Origin: Promicromonospora sp. Populi
Lineage (GTDB): Bacteria > Actinomycetota > Actinomycetes > Actinomycetales > Cellulomonadaceae
Direction: 5' to 3'
DNA: 64,000 bases
Assembly: GCF_041081105.1 (NCBI RefSeq)
Contig: NZ_CP163528.1
Span: forward strand, 2,356,001 to 2,420,000
Shown here: positions 1-8,011 of the stretch, piece by piece
Numbering within the stretch: position 1 is the first letter of the stretch
Layout: the number at the start of each line of letters is the position of its first letter
Notes under the pieces: model-generated
Told to the model about the DNA's origin: nothing
Seen by the model: the letters and a program-made list of their open reading frames with translations, nothing else
Databases searched by the model: none
Position numbers and translations under genes: made by a program

Positions 1-1
1 G

Positions 2-736
2 GTCCCGTCCACCCCCGGCTTCGGCTTCAGCACCCCGCTGAGCGAGCCGGCCGACGGCGGGAGCTGGACCATGGCCCGCGTCGCCCGCACCTTCGACACG
101 CTGATGCGGCAGCTCGGCTACGACTCCTACGGCATCCACGGCAGCGACGGCGGTGCCATGATCGGGCGCGAGCTGGCAGTGCTCGACCCGGAGGGCTTCC
201 TCGGCGCGCACGTGCTGCAGCTCTTCTCGTTCCCCTCCGGCGCGGAGGGCGAGATGGACGGGTTCGGCCCCAAGGAGTTCGCCGCCCTCGGCCACATGCA
301 GTGGTTCCAGAGCGTGGGCGGGTACAACGCGATGAACGGCTCGCGACCGCAGACGATCGCCGCCGGGCTCAGCGACTCGCCCGTCGCACAGCTCGCGTAC
401 AACGAGCTGTTCGAGAACTTCGGCAACGGCACCAGCCTCGTCTCCCGCGACCAGGTGCTCGCGCAGGTCAGCCTCTACTGGCTCACCAACACGTCCGCTA
501 CGGCGGTGCGGTACCACTACACCGAGCCGCGCTCCGGGGCGGAGCCGGTGGTGAGCACCGGCCGGATCGGCGTGGCCGTCTTCGCCGACGACTTCCAGAC
601 CATCCGGGCGTTCGCCGAGCGGGACAACGCGCGCATCGAGCACTGGGCCGAGTACCCGAAGGGCGGCCACTTCGCGGCCCTGGAGGTTCCGGAGCTGGTG
701 GTCGAAGACCTCCGGGCCTTCTTCCCGAAGAACTGA
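2..736 (+). CDS. Epoxide hydrolase (alpha/beta hydrolase), 5'-truncated by the window edge
   Basis: Partial gene. The frame is open from base 2 and reads PSTPGFGFSTPLSEP before the first internal Met at 71, so the true start lies outside the window. This is the C-terminal part of a microsomal-type epoxide hydrolase. The nucleophile elbow GSDGGA carries the Asp that attacks the epoxide, and the catalytic His is in KGGHFAALE near the C-terminus. The family opens epoxides to diols in the cytosol; the substrate here cannot be told. The N-terminal EHN domain and oxyanion HGxP motif are missing because of truncation. It converges on aztD, with a long hairpin between. Family call firm, substrate unknown. 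Confidence 0.85.
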   Translation, partial: VPSTPGFGFSTPLSEPADGGSWTMARVARTFDTLMRQLGYDSYGIHGSDGGAMIGRELAVLDPEGFLGAHVLQLFSFPSGAEGEMDGFGPKEFAALGHMQWFQSVGGYNAMNGSRPQTIAAGLSDSPVAQLAYNELFENFGNGTSLVSRDQVLAQVSLYWLTNTSATAVRYHYTEPRSGAEPVVSTGRIGVAVFADDFQTIRAFAERDNARIEHWAEYPKGGHFAALEVPELVVEDLRAFFPKN

Positions 737-757
737 CCGCCCGCCGACCGAGCGCCA

Positions 758-829
758 AGAAAGGTTCGCTTCGACCAAGCGGTACGGCCTGCATTCGTCA
801 CGGAATGCAGGCCGTACCGCTTGGTCGAA
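758..829. terminator. Long perfect hairpin between convergent genes
   Basis: Arms of 28 nt (768-795 and 804-831, from GCTTCGACC to the mirrored GGTCGAAGC) match exactly around the 8-nt loop CGTCACGG, and weaker G-T pairing extends the stem outward. It lies between the stops of the epoxide hydrolase (+) and aztD (-). There is no clear U-tract, so a bidirectional terminator role is inferred from position. A 17-bp tandem repeat, TTCTCAGTGC-T/C-GGTCCG, follows at about 837-870. Confidence 0.6.
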
Positions 830-870
830 GCGGACCTTCTCAGTGCTGGTCCGTTCTCAGTGCCGGTCCG

Positions 871-2154
871 TCAATCGGCCTCGTGGGTGTGCGGCTCGTC
901 GCCCGTCACGCCGTTCAGCTCGTTCGGGGTGACGCCCAGGTCGGCCGACTGCCAGACCTCACCCGTCTCGACGTCGACCGCGTGGATCGAGCCCGTCGCC
1001 GGGTCGGTCACGTACACGGAACCGTCCAGGACGAGGATCGCGGGGCGCGGGTCCTGCCACTCGACGGGCTCGGTCCACTCGTCGATCACCGGGATCGACC
1101 GCGTCAGCTCCGCCGTCTCCGGGTCGATCACGTGCACCTGGCCGTCGGTGCCGAGCACGAGGGCAGCGCCATCGTCACTGCGCGCGAGCGACCGGAACGT
1201 GTACGACGACGGCAGCTCGACCAGCTCCAGCTCCCCGCTCCGGGTGTCGATCAGCGAGACGCGCGTCGGACGCTCCAGCTCGGCGTCCTCGTCCGTCTTG
1301 TAGTCGCCGAGCACGATCGGCGAATCCTCGGTGCCGGCCTGGTTGCCGATGCGGCCGTACGCATCGGGCGACTCGACCTTCGTGATCTCGCCGTCCGCGT
1401 AGATCACCGCGCCGGTCTCGCAGCCGATCACCACCGCCTCGTCGGCGGCCACGGCCTCGCCGTGGACTCCGGGGCAGTCGTCGGACGCCGCGATCTCTTC
1501 GCCGTCGCCGTCGAGCACCCGGATGCCCGTGCGTGCATCCTCCGTGCCCTCCGAGACGACGAGCGTGTCGTCCGTCAGCTCTACGGCCACACCATGATGG
1601 GCCGACGGCGTCGTGTACTCCCTGGCTGCCGCGTCGGCGTCGGCCACGTGCTCCGAGTCGAGCACGCGGACCAGGCCGGTGCCGTCGTCGAACAGCGCGG
1701 TACGCCCCTCGTGGACGACGACGTGACCGGGCTCGACGGCCTCGTACCCGACGTCGGTGAGGACGGGATCCGCCGTCCAGTAGTGCGCGTGGTCCCCGTG
1801 GGCCTCGGCCCAGGTGCCCAGGTCGAGAGCGCGGAACTCGCCGCCCGTCGAGACCATCAGGTGACGCTCGTCGCCGGCGGCGTTGAGCCGGGTGAAGCCG
1901 TCCAGCTCGATCTGGCCGACGGTCTCGAGGCTCATCGCGTCCAGGACCAGGACGCCGCCGTCATACGAGACCGCGAGGCGTGGCGTGCGCGACTGGACCT
2001 CGGTGGCGTCCGGGGCGTCATGCTCGCCGCCGGTGGAGGCGGACCCCGAGGGCGAGCCGCCCGCCGCGCCGTCGCCCGCCGCGCAGGCACTCAGCAGGAG
2101 CAGGGGCAGCACGGCGCCGAGGCCGGCTGCCGTGCGAGTGGTGTGGTTTCTCAT
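871..2154 (-). CDS. aztD: Zinc metallochaperone AztD-like lipoprotein
   Basis: 427 aa. A lipoprotein signal ends at LLLLSAC (Cys near residue 25), followed by a low-complexity Gly/Ser linker and then a seven- or eight-bladed beta-propeller-like body (repeats such as SYDGGVLVLDAMS, VHVIDPETAEL, VYVTDPATGSIH). His-rich stretches GEHD, HGDHAH and the C-terminal PHTHEAD could bind zinc. AztD proteins are extracytoplasmic zinc chaperones that load the AztC solute-binding protein of the AztABC importer. Two Zur-type palindromes just upstream support zinc control. No aztABC genes lie nearby, so this is an orphan copy. The start ATG lacks a good Shine-Dalgarno. Confidence 0.8.
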   Translation of the reverse strand: MRNHTTRTAAGLGAVLPLLLLSACAAGDGAAGGSPSGSASTGGEHDAPDATEVQSRTPRLAVSYDGGVLVLDAMSLETVGQIELDGFTRLNAAGDERHLMVSTGGEFRALDLGTWAEAHGDHAHYWTADPVLTDVGYEAVEPGHVVVHEGRTALFDDGTGLVRVLDSEHVADADAAAREYTTPSAHHGVAVELTDDTLVVSEGTEDARTGIRVLDGDGEEIAASDDCPGVHGEAVAADEAVVIGCETGAVIYADGEITKVESPDAYGRIGNQAGTEDSPIVLGDYKTDEDAELERPTRVSLIDTRSGELELVELPSSYTFRSLARSDDGAALVLGTDGQVHVIDPETAELTRSIPVIDEWTEPVEWQDPRPAILVLDGSVYVTDPATGSIHAVDVETGEVWQSADLGVTPNELNGVTGDEPHTHEAD

Positions 2155-2199
2155 CGTTGGTCGGACGGCCCGGCCCGGGCCGCCCGCTCCTCTCTTCTA

Positions 2200-2214
2200 G
2201 AATGACAATCATTC
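2200..2214. promoter_or_regulatory. Zur-type box 1 upstream of aztD
   Basis: Perfect palindrome GAATGA-CAA-TCATTC, in an AT-rich patch 46 bp before the aztD start. It resembles the actinobacterial Zur/Fur-family core (TGA-AA-N-TTTTCA type). Zur binding is inferred from the pattern and from the identity of the downstream gene. Confidence 0.7.
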
Positions 2215-2241
2215 TCATACCGGGCGCGAGTCAACCAGATG

Positions 2242-2256
2242 TGAGAACGATTCTCA
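2242..2256. promoter_or_regulatory. Zur-type box 2 upstream of aztD
   Basis: Perfect palindrome TGAGAA-CGA-TTCTCA, centred 42 bp from box 1, i.e. four helical turns and therefore on the same face. Two boxes suggest cooperative repression of aztD when zinc is sufficient. Confidence 0.7.
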
Positions 2257-2332
2257 AATAGCCGAGGTGGGTCGCGGGCTCGCGTGGCCAGCGCTGCGGC
2301 CATTCACGACGTGGTCATGGCCGATCCCGACG

Positions 2333-3907
2333 TCAGCGCCGAGCCGCCACCACGAGCGCCGTGAGCTGGTGGCGCGAGGAGATGTCGAGCTTGCGGTAGA
2401 TCGAGGACAGCTGCGTCTCGACGGTGCGGATGCTCGTGTTGCCGATGCGGGCGATCTGCCGGTTGCTGCCGCCGTCGGCCGCCGCGAGCGCGACCTCCCG
2501 CTCCCGCTCGGTCAGGTGCTCCAGCAGCGAGTCCAGCGAGGACTCGTCCAGCACCCGCCCGGCGGCCGCCACCAGCGTGCGGTCGGAAGACTGCGCGGCG
2601 ACGACACCCGCCCGCTCCAGCACACGCCGCGCCTCGGCGAAGCGGCCGTCGGCCCGGTGCCGGCGGCCGAGCTCGATCAGCGAGAGCACAAGCTGGTCGG
2701 GCAGCGCCTCGCCCGCCAGCATCGCTACCGAGTCCTCCAGCAGGGCGAGCGCCCGGCCCGGGTCGTCGGCGGCGGCGAGCAGACCCTCGACGCGGGCCGC
2801 CACGCCGTCGAGCAGCGGTCGCCGCCCGCCCGACATCGCGCGCAGCCGCGCGCAGACTTCCGCCGCCTCGTCCAGCTGCCCGAGCGCCACGTACGAGTGC
2901 GCGAGCGGGAAGTCCAGCCACAGGCGCCGGCCCGGCTCATGCAGGCCGAGCGAGTCGGCGAGCCTCTCGGCCTTGCGCAGCTGCCAGCCGGCCTCGCGCC
3001 ACTCCTCGCGCCGGGCCGCCGCCAGCCCGACCAGGGCGGCACGGGTGAACGCGCCGTGCGCCTCCGAGCCGTGGAAGGTCGGCTCGGCGAGCAGCCCGCG
3101 CAGTGCGCCCTCGTCACCCTCCTGGACGGCGATCAGGCCGCGAGCGCGGAGCACCGACGGCGTCGGCGGGTCGGGCAGAGCGCCGAGCCGCTCGCCGTCG
3201 GCGAGATACGCACGGGCCGCGTGCGGCCGGCCGGCGAACAGCTCGACCATCGCGCGGTGGGTGGCGAACAGGCCGGCGATCATCAGCTGTCCGTCGGTGA
3301 CCGCACGCTCGTAGAGCAGGCGGAGCGACGTCCGCGAGGTGTCGATGTCCCCGACCTGGTAGCTGAGCAGGCCGCGCTGCGCCTCGGCGCTGTCGACCGG
3401 CGCGACCAGCGTCAGGCCGGGTTCCAGGGCCGCCGCGGCCCGGTATGCCTCGTGGTCGAACCCCAGGCCCTGGTCCACCCGCACGTTGATCAGGTTGGTC
3501 AGCGCGCGGTGCTGCGCGACGGGTGCAGCGTCGAGCTCCCGCAGCTCGGTGAGGGCCTCCGTCGCCAGCCGCTCGGCTACAACGGGGTCGCCGCCGGCCT
3601 CGGCCCGGTAGTTCTTCAGGACGGCGACGATCACCGGGTCGGCAGCACCCCGGGCCTGCGCTACCTCGTCCAGGATCTGCAGCGCCCGCTCCTCACCCTT
3701 GACCACCATCGCCGCCATCAGCAGCAGGGGCAGGGCGCGGTCGAACAGCGGGACCGGCATGGTGGTCAGGTCGAGGCGGTCCAGGCGCGCCAGCGCACCC
3801 TCCACGTCCCCGCGCACGAACTGCCCCTCGATCGAGGCCAGGTCGAGCTCGCGCCCCGGCTCCAGGTGCGCAGCAGGGGTTTCGACGGCGGTGGTCACAG
3901 CAGTCAC
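2333..3907 (-). CDS. LuxR-family transcriptional regulator with TPR-like sensor part
   Basis: 524 aa. The last 65 residues form a LuxR/GerE helix-turn-helix (LTEREREVALAAADG, then RTVETQLSSIYRKL). The remaining ~450 residues are all-alpha, Ala/Leu/Arg-rich TPR-like repeats. No Walker A motif is present, so it lacks the N-terminal ATPase of classical LAL regulators. The start is GTG at 3907. It is divergent from the FAD oxidoreductase at 4067, which it probably controls. The shared spacer carries the direct repeat ATACGTGG at 4003 and 4015. Confidence 0.85.
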   Translation of the reverse strand: MTAVTTAVETPAAHLEPGRELDLASIEGQFVRGDVEGALARLDRLDLTTMPVPLFDRALPLLLMAAMVVKGEERALQILDEVAQARGAADPVIVAVLKNYRAEAGGDPVVAERLATEALTELRELDAAPVAQHRALTNLINVRVDQGLGFDHEAYRAAAALEPGLTLVAPVDSAEAQRGLLSYQVGDIDTSRTSLRLLYERAVTDGQLMIAGLFATHRAMVELFAGRPHAARAYLADGERLGALPDPPTPSVLRARGLIAVQEGDEGALRGLLAEPTFHGSEAHGAFTRAALVGLAAARREEWREAGWQLRKAERLADSLGLHEPGRRLWLDFPLAHSYVALGQLDEAAEVCARLRAMSGGRRPLLDGVAARVEGLLAAADDPGRALALLEDSVAMLAGEALPDQLVLSLIELGRRHRADGRFAEARRVLERAGVVAAQSSDRTLVAAAGRVLDESSLDSLLEHLTEREREVALAAADGGSNRQIARIGNTSIRTVETQLSSIYRKLDISSRHQLTALVVAARR

Positions 3908-4002
3908 CTCGCAGGAGTCGGGGCTCGGCGGTGCGGGGAGGACCCACGGTCTCTAGGGAGGCGGCACCCGCCCGTCAGATACCGGCGAAGGGTGTGCGGG
4001 CG

Positions 4003-4022
4003 ATACGTGGAGGCATACGTGG
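4003..4022. promoter_or_regulatory. Direct repeat ATACGTGG x2 in the LuxR/FAD divergent spacer
   Basis: ATACGTGG occurs at 4003-4010 and 4015-4022, 12 bp apart, between the two divergent genes. It is a plausible binding site for the adjacent LuxR regulator. The rest of the 159-bp spacer shows no other structure. Confidence 0.4.
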
Positions 4023-4066
4023 GTCCCCCGATGACGACGACGTCGGCGCTTCCTAACCTCGACGGC

Positions 4067-5461
4067 ATGACCTTGACCACCAATCCCAACGGACCGCTGG
4101 CGGAAGGCGCGTTCGCCGATCCCGGAACTCCCGAGTACGACGAGGCCGCCGTCAGCTTCAACCTCGCCGCCCCCTTGCGCCCTATCGCCGCCACCACCGC
4201 ACGCACCGTGGCCGACGCGCAGAACGCGATCCTAGAGGCCGGCGAGATCGGGGCGCGCATCGCCCCGATCTCCACCGGCCACTCGACCAGCATGCTCGGG
4301 CCCGTCGCGAGCAAGCTCTACGTGGTCCGCACCGTCCTGGACGAGCCGATCCGCGTCGACCCGGGCCGCGGGACCGTCTGGATCCCGGCCGGCGCCCGGT
4401 GGGGTGCAGTGGTCGATGCCGCCGCGGAGCACGGGTTTGCCGTGCCCCACGGCTCCAGCCCCACCGTCGGCGTGATCGGCTTCCTGCTCGGCGGCGGCCT
4501 GAGCTTCTACGGCCGCCAGCTGGGCGTCGCGGCGAACAGCGTGGTCTCCGTGACGCTGGCACTTGCGGACGGGGGCATCGTCACCGCGGACGCGAACAAC
4601 GACCCGGAGCTCTTCCGGGCGGTGCGCGGCGGCGGTGGCGGCTTCGGCATCGTGCTGGGCGTGGAGCTGCGGATGCTCCCGCTGCGCACCGTGCTCACCG
4701 GGATGATCGTCTGGGACGCCGCCGAATCCGGTCCGGTCGCCCGCGCCTGGGCCGACTGGGCGGCGACCGCACCGCGTGCGGCGACCACCTCGATGCGGCT
4801 GCTGAACCTGCCGCCCGGCCCGATGACGCCCGAGCCGCTCCAGGGTCGGCAGATCCTCGCGATCGATGGCTCGATCATCGTGGACGACGACGCCCCGGAG
4901 CGCGCCGGGGAGGTTCTCCGCGACCTCGTAGACCCGCTGTCCGCGCTGGCCACCCCGCTCCTCGACACCTGGCACGTGGGCCCCGTCACCGACGCGGTGC
5001 GGACGCACGGCGACCCCGAGGACCCGCTGCCTGGCGCGAGCGACAGCTTCAGCCTGGCCGGCGTCGGCCACGACACGATCGACCGCTGGTATGCGGCTGC
5101 CGGGCCCGGGTCCGGCAGCCGGCTGATCGCCGCCGAGCTGCGCCAGCTCGGCGGGGCGTTCGCGGAGGCGCCCGCCGGGGCTGGTGTCTTCGGCAGCATC
5201 GAGGCAGACCTGGCCTCGTTCGGCATCGGCCTCGCGATCACACCCGAGGACCACAAGGAAGTGCGCGCGGACCTCGAGCGGCTCCGGGAGTCGCTCCGGC
5301 CGTACACGACCGACCGCACCGCGCCGACCCTGATCGAGAACCCGGCGACGCCGCGCCGGACCTTCTCGGCCGACGTCGAGGCGCAGGTCGACGCCGTCCG
5401 GGCGCGGGTGGATCCCGAGGGACTGTTCTCGCTCGACGCGCGCCGCTCGTCGGGCCTGTAG
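4067..5461 (+). CDS. FAD-binding (PCMH/BBE-type) oxidoreductase
   Basis: 464 aa. PCMH FAD domain: STGHSTSMLG carries the His position that is covalently flavinylated in this family. It is followed by PHGSSPTVGVIGFLLGGG, LSFYGRQLGVAANSVVSV and ADANNDPELFRAVRGGGGGFG. The C-terminus ends with the BBE-like RARVDPEGLF. Members oxidise alcohols, sugars or alkaloid-like compounds with O2; the substrate is unknown. The start chosen is ATG 4067, because TAACCT lies 7 nt before it (leaderless pattern); ATG 4031 is the alternative. Divergent from the LuxR gene; ends at a strong hairpin. Confidence 0.85.
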   Translation: MTLTTNPNGPLAEGAFADPGTPEYDEAAVSFNLAAPLRPIAATTARTVADAQNAILEAGEIGARIAPISTGHSTSMLGPVASKLYVVRTVLDEPIRVDPGRGTVWIPAGARWGAVVDAAAEHGFAVPHGSSPTVGVIGFLLGGGLSFYGRQLGVAANSVVSVTLALADGGIVTADANNDPELFRAVRGGGGGFGIVLGVELRMLPLRTVLTGMIVWDAAESGPVARAWADWAATAPRAATTSMRLLNLPPGPMTPEPLQGRQILAIDGSIIVDDDAPERAGEVLRDLVDPLSALATPLLDTWHVGPVTDAVRTHGDPEDPLPGASDSFSLAGVGHDTIDRWYAAAGPGSGSRLIAAELRQLGGAFAEAPAGAGVFGSIEADLASFGIGLAITPEDHKEVRADLERLRESLRPYTTDRTAPTLIENPATPRRTFSADVEAQVDAVRARVDPEGLFSLDARRSSGL

Positions 5462-5471
5462 CGGGCACACA

Positions 5472-5508
5472 CAGCGGGGCCTCACGCCGACGGCGTGGGG
5501 CCCCGCTG
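5472..5508. terminator. Hairpin terminator between convergent genes
   Basis: Arms of 17 nt (5472-5488 and 5492-5508) with one mismatch and a 3-nt loop. GC-rich, no T-run. It sits between the FAD oxidoreductase (+) and the hydrolase (-), so it probably serves both. Confidence 0.65.
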
Positions 5509-5545
5509 GTCTTCAGGTCTCAGGCTTCGAGGGTTCGGGAGAAAC

Positions 5546-6448
5546 TCATCGCTCCCGATGTGCCGCGCTGTCGTGTACAGCACGGTCGTGCAGTGCCAGG
5601 AACGCCACGATCCGCTCGATGATCTGCTCCGGGATCTGACCACGCAGGCCGTGCCCGACGCCGGTGAAGATCTCGACCTCGGCGCTCGGGAGGTGCTCCG
5701 CGAGCCGCCGCCGCGCCGCGACCGGCTCCGCGATCACGGACTCGGCGCCGAAGATCACCAGCACTGGCGGGGCCAAAGACTCCAGCTCGGCATCCTTGAA
5801 CGGTCGCGCCCAGCCGCCCGAGGGTCGGTAGCCCTGCGCAGCCTTCAAGCACGCCCACTCGAGGTCGGTCAACGTGACCCCCGGCGTCAGCCAGTCGGTC
5901 ATCCTGCGCCAGCCCGCGTCGGTCTGGTTCGCCCCGAACCTGAGCATCTTCGCCAGGACCCGCAGCGGGACTTTGGTGAACACCCCGTTGGGCTCGATCA
6001 GGGACACGCTCGCCACCCGGTCCGCCGCGTGCACCGCCGCCAGGGTCGCGTGCCAGGCCCCTTGGGACTCCCCCAGCACGTGAACACGGTCGAGGCCGAG
6101 CCCGTCCAGCACCTCCGCGAACCAGACGCCGTAGTCGGCGTCGCCGGCCAGCGGGGCGGTCTGCACGCTGCGCCCCGCGGTTCCGATGGTGTCCAGGGCG
6201 TAGACGGCACGGTCCCGGGCCAGGCCCAGGACGACGTCGTGCCAGTTCAGGCCGGTGCCGCCGAACCCGTGCAGCAGCACGAGCGGCAACCCGTCGCCGG
6301 AACCGGACTGGCGGACGTGCGTCGGTCCGAACGCGGTCGGCACGTCGACTGTCATCGACGGCAGGGGCCAGAGGGGCTCCATCGCCTCGTAGGCGCGCAG
6401 GTAGGTCTCGCGTGCCGCGCCGTTCTTGAACCGTCCGACCCTGGCCAT
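5546..6448 (-). CDS. Alpha/beta hydrolase
   Basis: 300 aa. Alpha/beta hydrolase fold: oxyanion-hole motif LLHGFGGTG, nucleophile elbow GESQGA (Ser), acid region in VLVIFGAESV, and catalytic His in TGVGHGLRG. Cytosolic, substrate unknown. Start ATG 6448 is chosen because GGAGGA lies just upstream and because the longer frame would overlap the operator. It is divergent from a TetR gene sharing the operator at 6485-6506, so the regulator probably represses it. Confidence 0.85.
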   Translation of the reverse strand: MARVGRFKNGAARETYLRAYEAMEPLWPLPSMTVDVPTAFGPTHVRQSGSGDGLPLVLLHGFGGTGLNWHDVVLGLARDRAVYALDTIGTAGRSVQTAPLAGDADYGVWFAEVLDGLGLDRVHVLGESQGAWHATLAAVHAADRVASVSLIEPNGVFTKVPLRVLAKMLRFGANQTDAGWRRMTDWLTPGVTLTDLEWACLKAAQGYRPSGGWARPFKDAELESLAPPVLVIFGAESVIAEPVAARRRLAEHLPSAEVEIFTGVGHGLRGQIPEQIIERIVAFLALHDRAVHDSAAHRER

Positions 6449-6471
6449 GGCTCCTCCGTCTTGTTGGTACG

Positions 6472-6506
6472 ACCATATCACTTATGATGGTTTACACATA
6501 CCATCA
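6472..6506. promoter_or_regulatory. TetR-type operator between hydrolase and TetR genes
   Basis: TGATGGT (6485-6491) and ACCATCA (6500-6506) form a perfect 7-bp inverted repeat with an 8-bp spacer. A further ACCAT half-site at 6472-6476 faces ATGGT at 6487-6491. The region is AT-rich and central in the divergent spacer, consistent with autoregulation and control of the hydrolase. Confidence 0.7.
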
Positions 6507-6552
6507 AGGCGGCCGTCGGGCTGCGACGACGAGCACGAGAGGGCGAACCCGC

Positions 6553-7215
6553 ATGCCGAGACTGGCCGACCACGATCAGCGGCGAGCACAGATCACGGAC
6601 GCCGCACGACGGGTCATCGCCGGCGACGGCCTGGGGGCCGCGACCTTCCAGTCGGTGGCCGCGGAGGCCGGCATCTCGGTGCGGCTGGTCCAGTACTACT
6701 TCGGCACCAAGCGCCAGTTCCTGCAGGCCACCCATCAGGCAGTCGTGGCAGGCGCCGGCTCCCGGTTCACGCGCAGCCTCAGCGCGCTCGGCAACGACCC
6801 CGCGCCGCGCGAGGTGATCCGCGCGATCCTTGCGGAACTGCTCCCGGCGGATGCCGCGCGACGGCAGGACGCCATCGTTCTGAACGCCTTCCACACGGCG
6901 GCGCTCACAACGCCCGACGACGGTCAGGAGGGCGTCGGCACGGCGGACATCGGTGCGAAGGACGTCAGCGCGGAGAACATCGGCGCCGAGGACACGCTGG
7001 GCGCGCCACGCTTCCTCGTGACGACGATCGCGGAGCAGCTCCGGCGGACCCGCGCCGGTGCGGCGCCAGCCGCGCGACGAGCGGCCGACTTGGATGCGGA
7101 GCTGATCGTGGCGAGCGCCGCCGGGCTGACCCAGCTCCTCCTCGTCGACATTCGCGCCGCGGGGCGCGCCGACCAGCTCCTCGACCGGCTCCTGGACCGG
7201 ATGGTCGAGGGCTAA
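6553..7215 (+). CDS. TetR/AcrR-family transcriptional regulator
   Basis: 220 aa. The N-terminal HTH spans roughly residues 10-55: RRAQITDAARRVIAGDG, then FQSVAAEAGISVRLVQYYFG. The C-terminal ligand domain contains an odd acidic/Gly segment (GVGTADIGAKDVSAENIGAED). Start ATG 6553 is preferred over an upstream in-frame ATG at 6484, because the latter lies inside the operator. It overlaps the convergent small membrane protein gene by 4 bp at its stop. Confidence 0.88.
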   Translation: MPRLADHDQRRAQITDAARRVIAGDGLGAATFQSVAAEAGISVRLVQYYFGTKRQFLQATHQAVVAGAGSRFTRSLSALGNDPAPREVIRAILAELLPADAARRQDAIVLNAFHTAALTTPDDGQEGVGTADIGAKDVSAENIGAEDTLGAPRFLVTTIAEQLRRTRAGAAPAARRAADLDAELIVASAAGLTQLLLVDIRAAGRADQLLDRLLDRMVEG

Positions 7216-7841
7216 AGGCTCGAGTAGACGACGTAGAAGGCGACCGCGACGGCTACCGTGCCGCCAACCGCGAGGGTGGCAGGCAGCGCACCCCGAACTC
7301 GGCGGGCAAGCATGCCAATCAAGAGGACCAGGCCGACGACGCCGATCACCGACCAGTAGACCGGGCTGGTCGTCTCCCGGATGACCGTGAGCCCGTAGCC
7401 GGCTTCCCCGACGCCGATGCCCGCCAGCAGGGCCGTGCCGAGCGCTGCCCGGACACCGGTGGCCCGCAGCCAGGACACGGCGACGCCGACGAACGGGCCG
7501 ACCACCAAGCCCACCGTCGCGAAGAGCAGCGGGTTGTAGACGTAGCCCCGGAGGTCGGCCGCCACCATGTACCCGAGCACGAGCAGGACAAAGCTCAGCG
7601 CGCCGAGCACCGCGGCGGGCGCGGTGCGCGCCCGGGACCAGTACACAAGCAGGGCGGTGAGCACGGTCCAGCCGCTGGCCGAGTTCGCGAAGGACGCGAG
7701 CGCGTCCGGCAGGAATCCCTGCGCGTACGACGTCAGCCCGCCCAGCAGGAAGCTCGCGACCACGACGATCCCGAACCGCACCAGCAGACGGGATGCGTCG
7801 GCACGGGTCGGCGACGTCTCGGCATAAGTGGCTGTGGTCAT
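7212..7841 (-). CDS. Small integral membrane protein (DUF6518-like)
   Basis: 209 aa. Six to seven hydrophobic segments, for example LLVRFGIVVVASFLLGGLTS, VLGALSFVLLVLGYMV and SVIGVVGLVLLIGMLA. The motif GGLTSYAQGFLPD plus FANSASGW resembles the DUF6518 family as I remember it; the family name is a moderate-confidence recollection. Function unknown. Start ATG 7841 is fixed by TAGGTT 7 nt upstream (leaderless). Ala/Pro-rich text upstream in frame is non-coding spacer. Confidence 0.75.
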   Translation of the reverse strand: MTTATYAETSPTRADASRLLVRFGIVVVASFLLGGLTSYAQGFLPDALASFANSASGWTVLTALLVYWSRARTAPAAVLGALSFVLLVLGYMVAADLRGYVYNPLLFATVGLVVGPFVGVAVSWLRATGVRAALGTALLAGIGVGEAGYGLTVIRETTSPVYWSVIGVVGLVLLIGMLARRVRGALPATLAVGGTVAVAVAFYVVYSSL

Positions 7842-7879
7842 GACAAGAAACCTATCGACCGAAGCCCGGCCGGGCATCG

Positions 7880-7913
7880 GACCCAGGGCGGACCGGGTCA
7901 GACCCAGGGTGGA
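7880..7913. promoter_or_regulatory. Direct repeat GACCCAGGG-Y-GGA x2
   Basis: Copies at 7880-7892 and 7901-7913 are 21 bp apart (two helical turns), with an embedded palindrome GGGTC-A-GACCC at 7895-7905. They lie between the membrane protein gene and the MmyB-type regulator, so they are a likely operator for the latter. Confidence 0.45.
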
Positions 7914-8011
7914 TAAGGGGGCCGACGGCGGGGTCACTGCCGACCCCCGGCTGAGATCCCGGGTAACACCAGTGCCTCCCACGCCGGAACGGTCCGGCTT
8001 ACCGTGAGGGC

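Noticed and set aside
758..831. Membership of the long hairpin in the GAGGTCGG mirrored family
   Set aside because: The 19-nt step is partly visible but modules at the expected mirrored positions around a 12-nt centre are absent.
2267..5461. Very long open frames running across and opposite known genes
   Set aside because: At this GC content stops are rare in several frames; these translations are Arg/Gly/Ala-rich, lack domains, and overlap genes with clear family matches.
5860..5870. GAGGTCGG matches inside coding sequences (also near 7553 and 19787)
   Set aside because: Single matches without the 11-nt spacing or a mirror copy; expected by chance in GC-rich DNA.
6484..6552. Upstream in-frame ATG as TetR start
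   Set aside because: It lies within the operator palindrome and has no ribosome-binding site.
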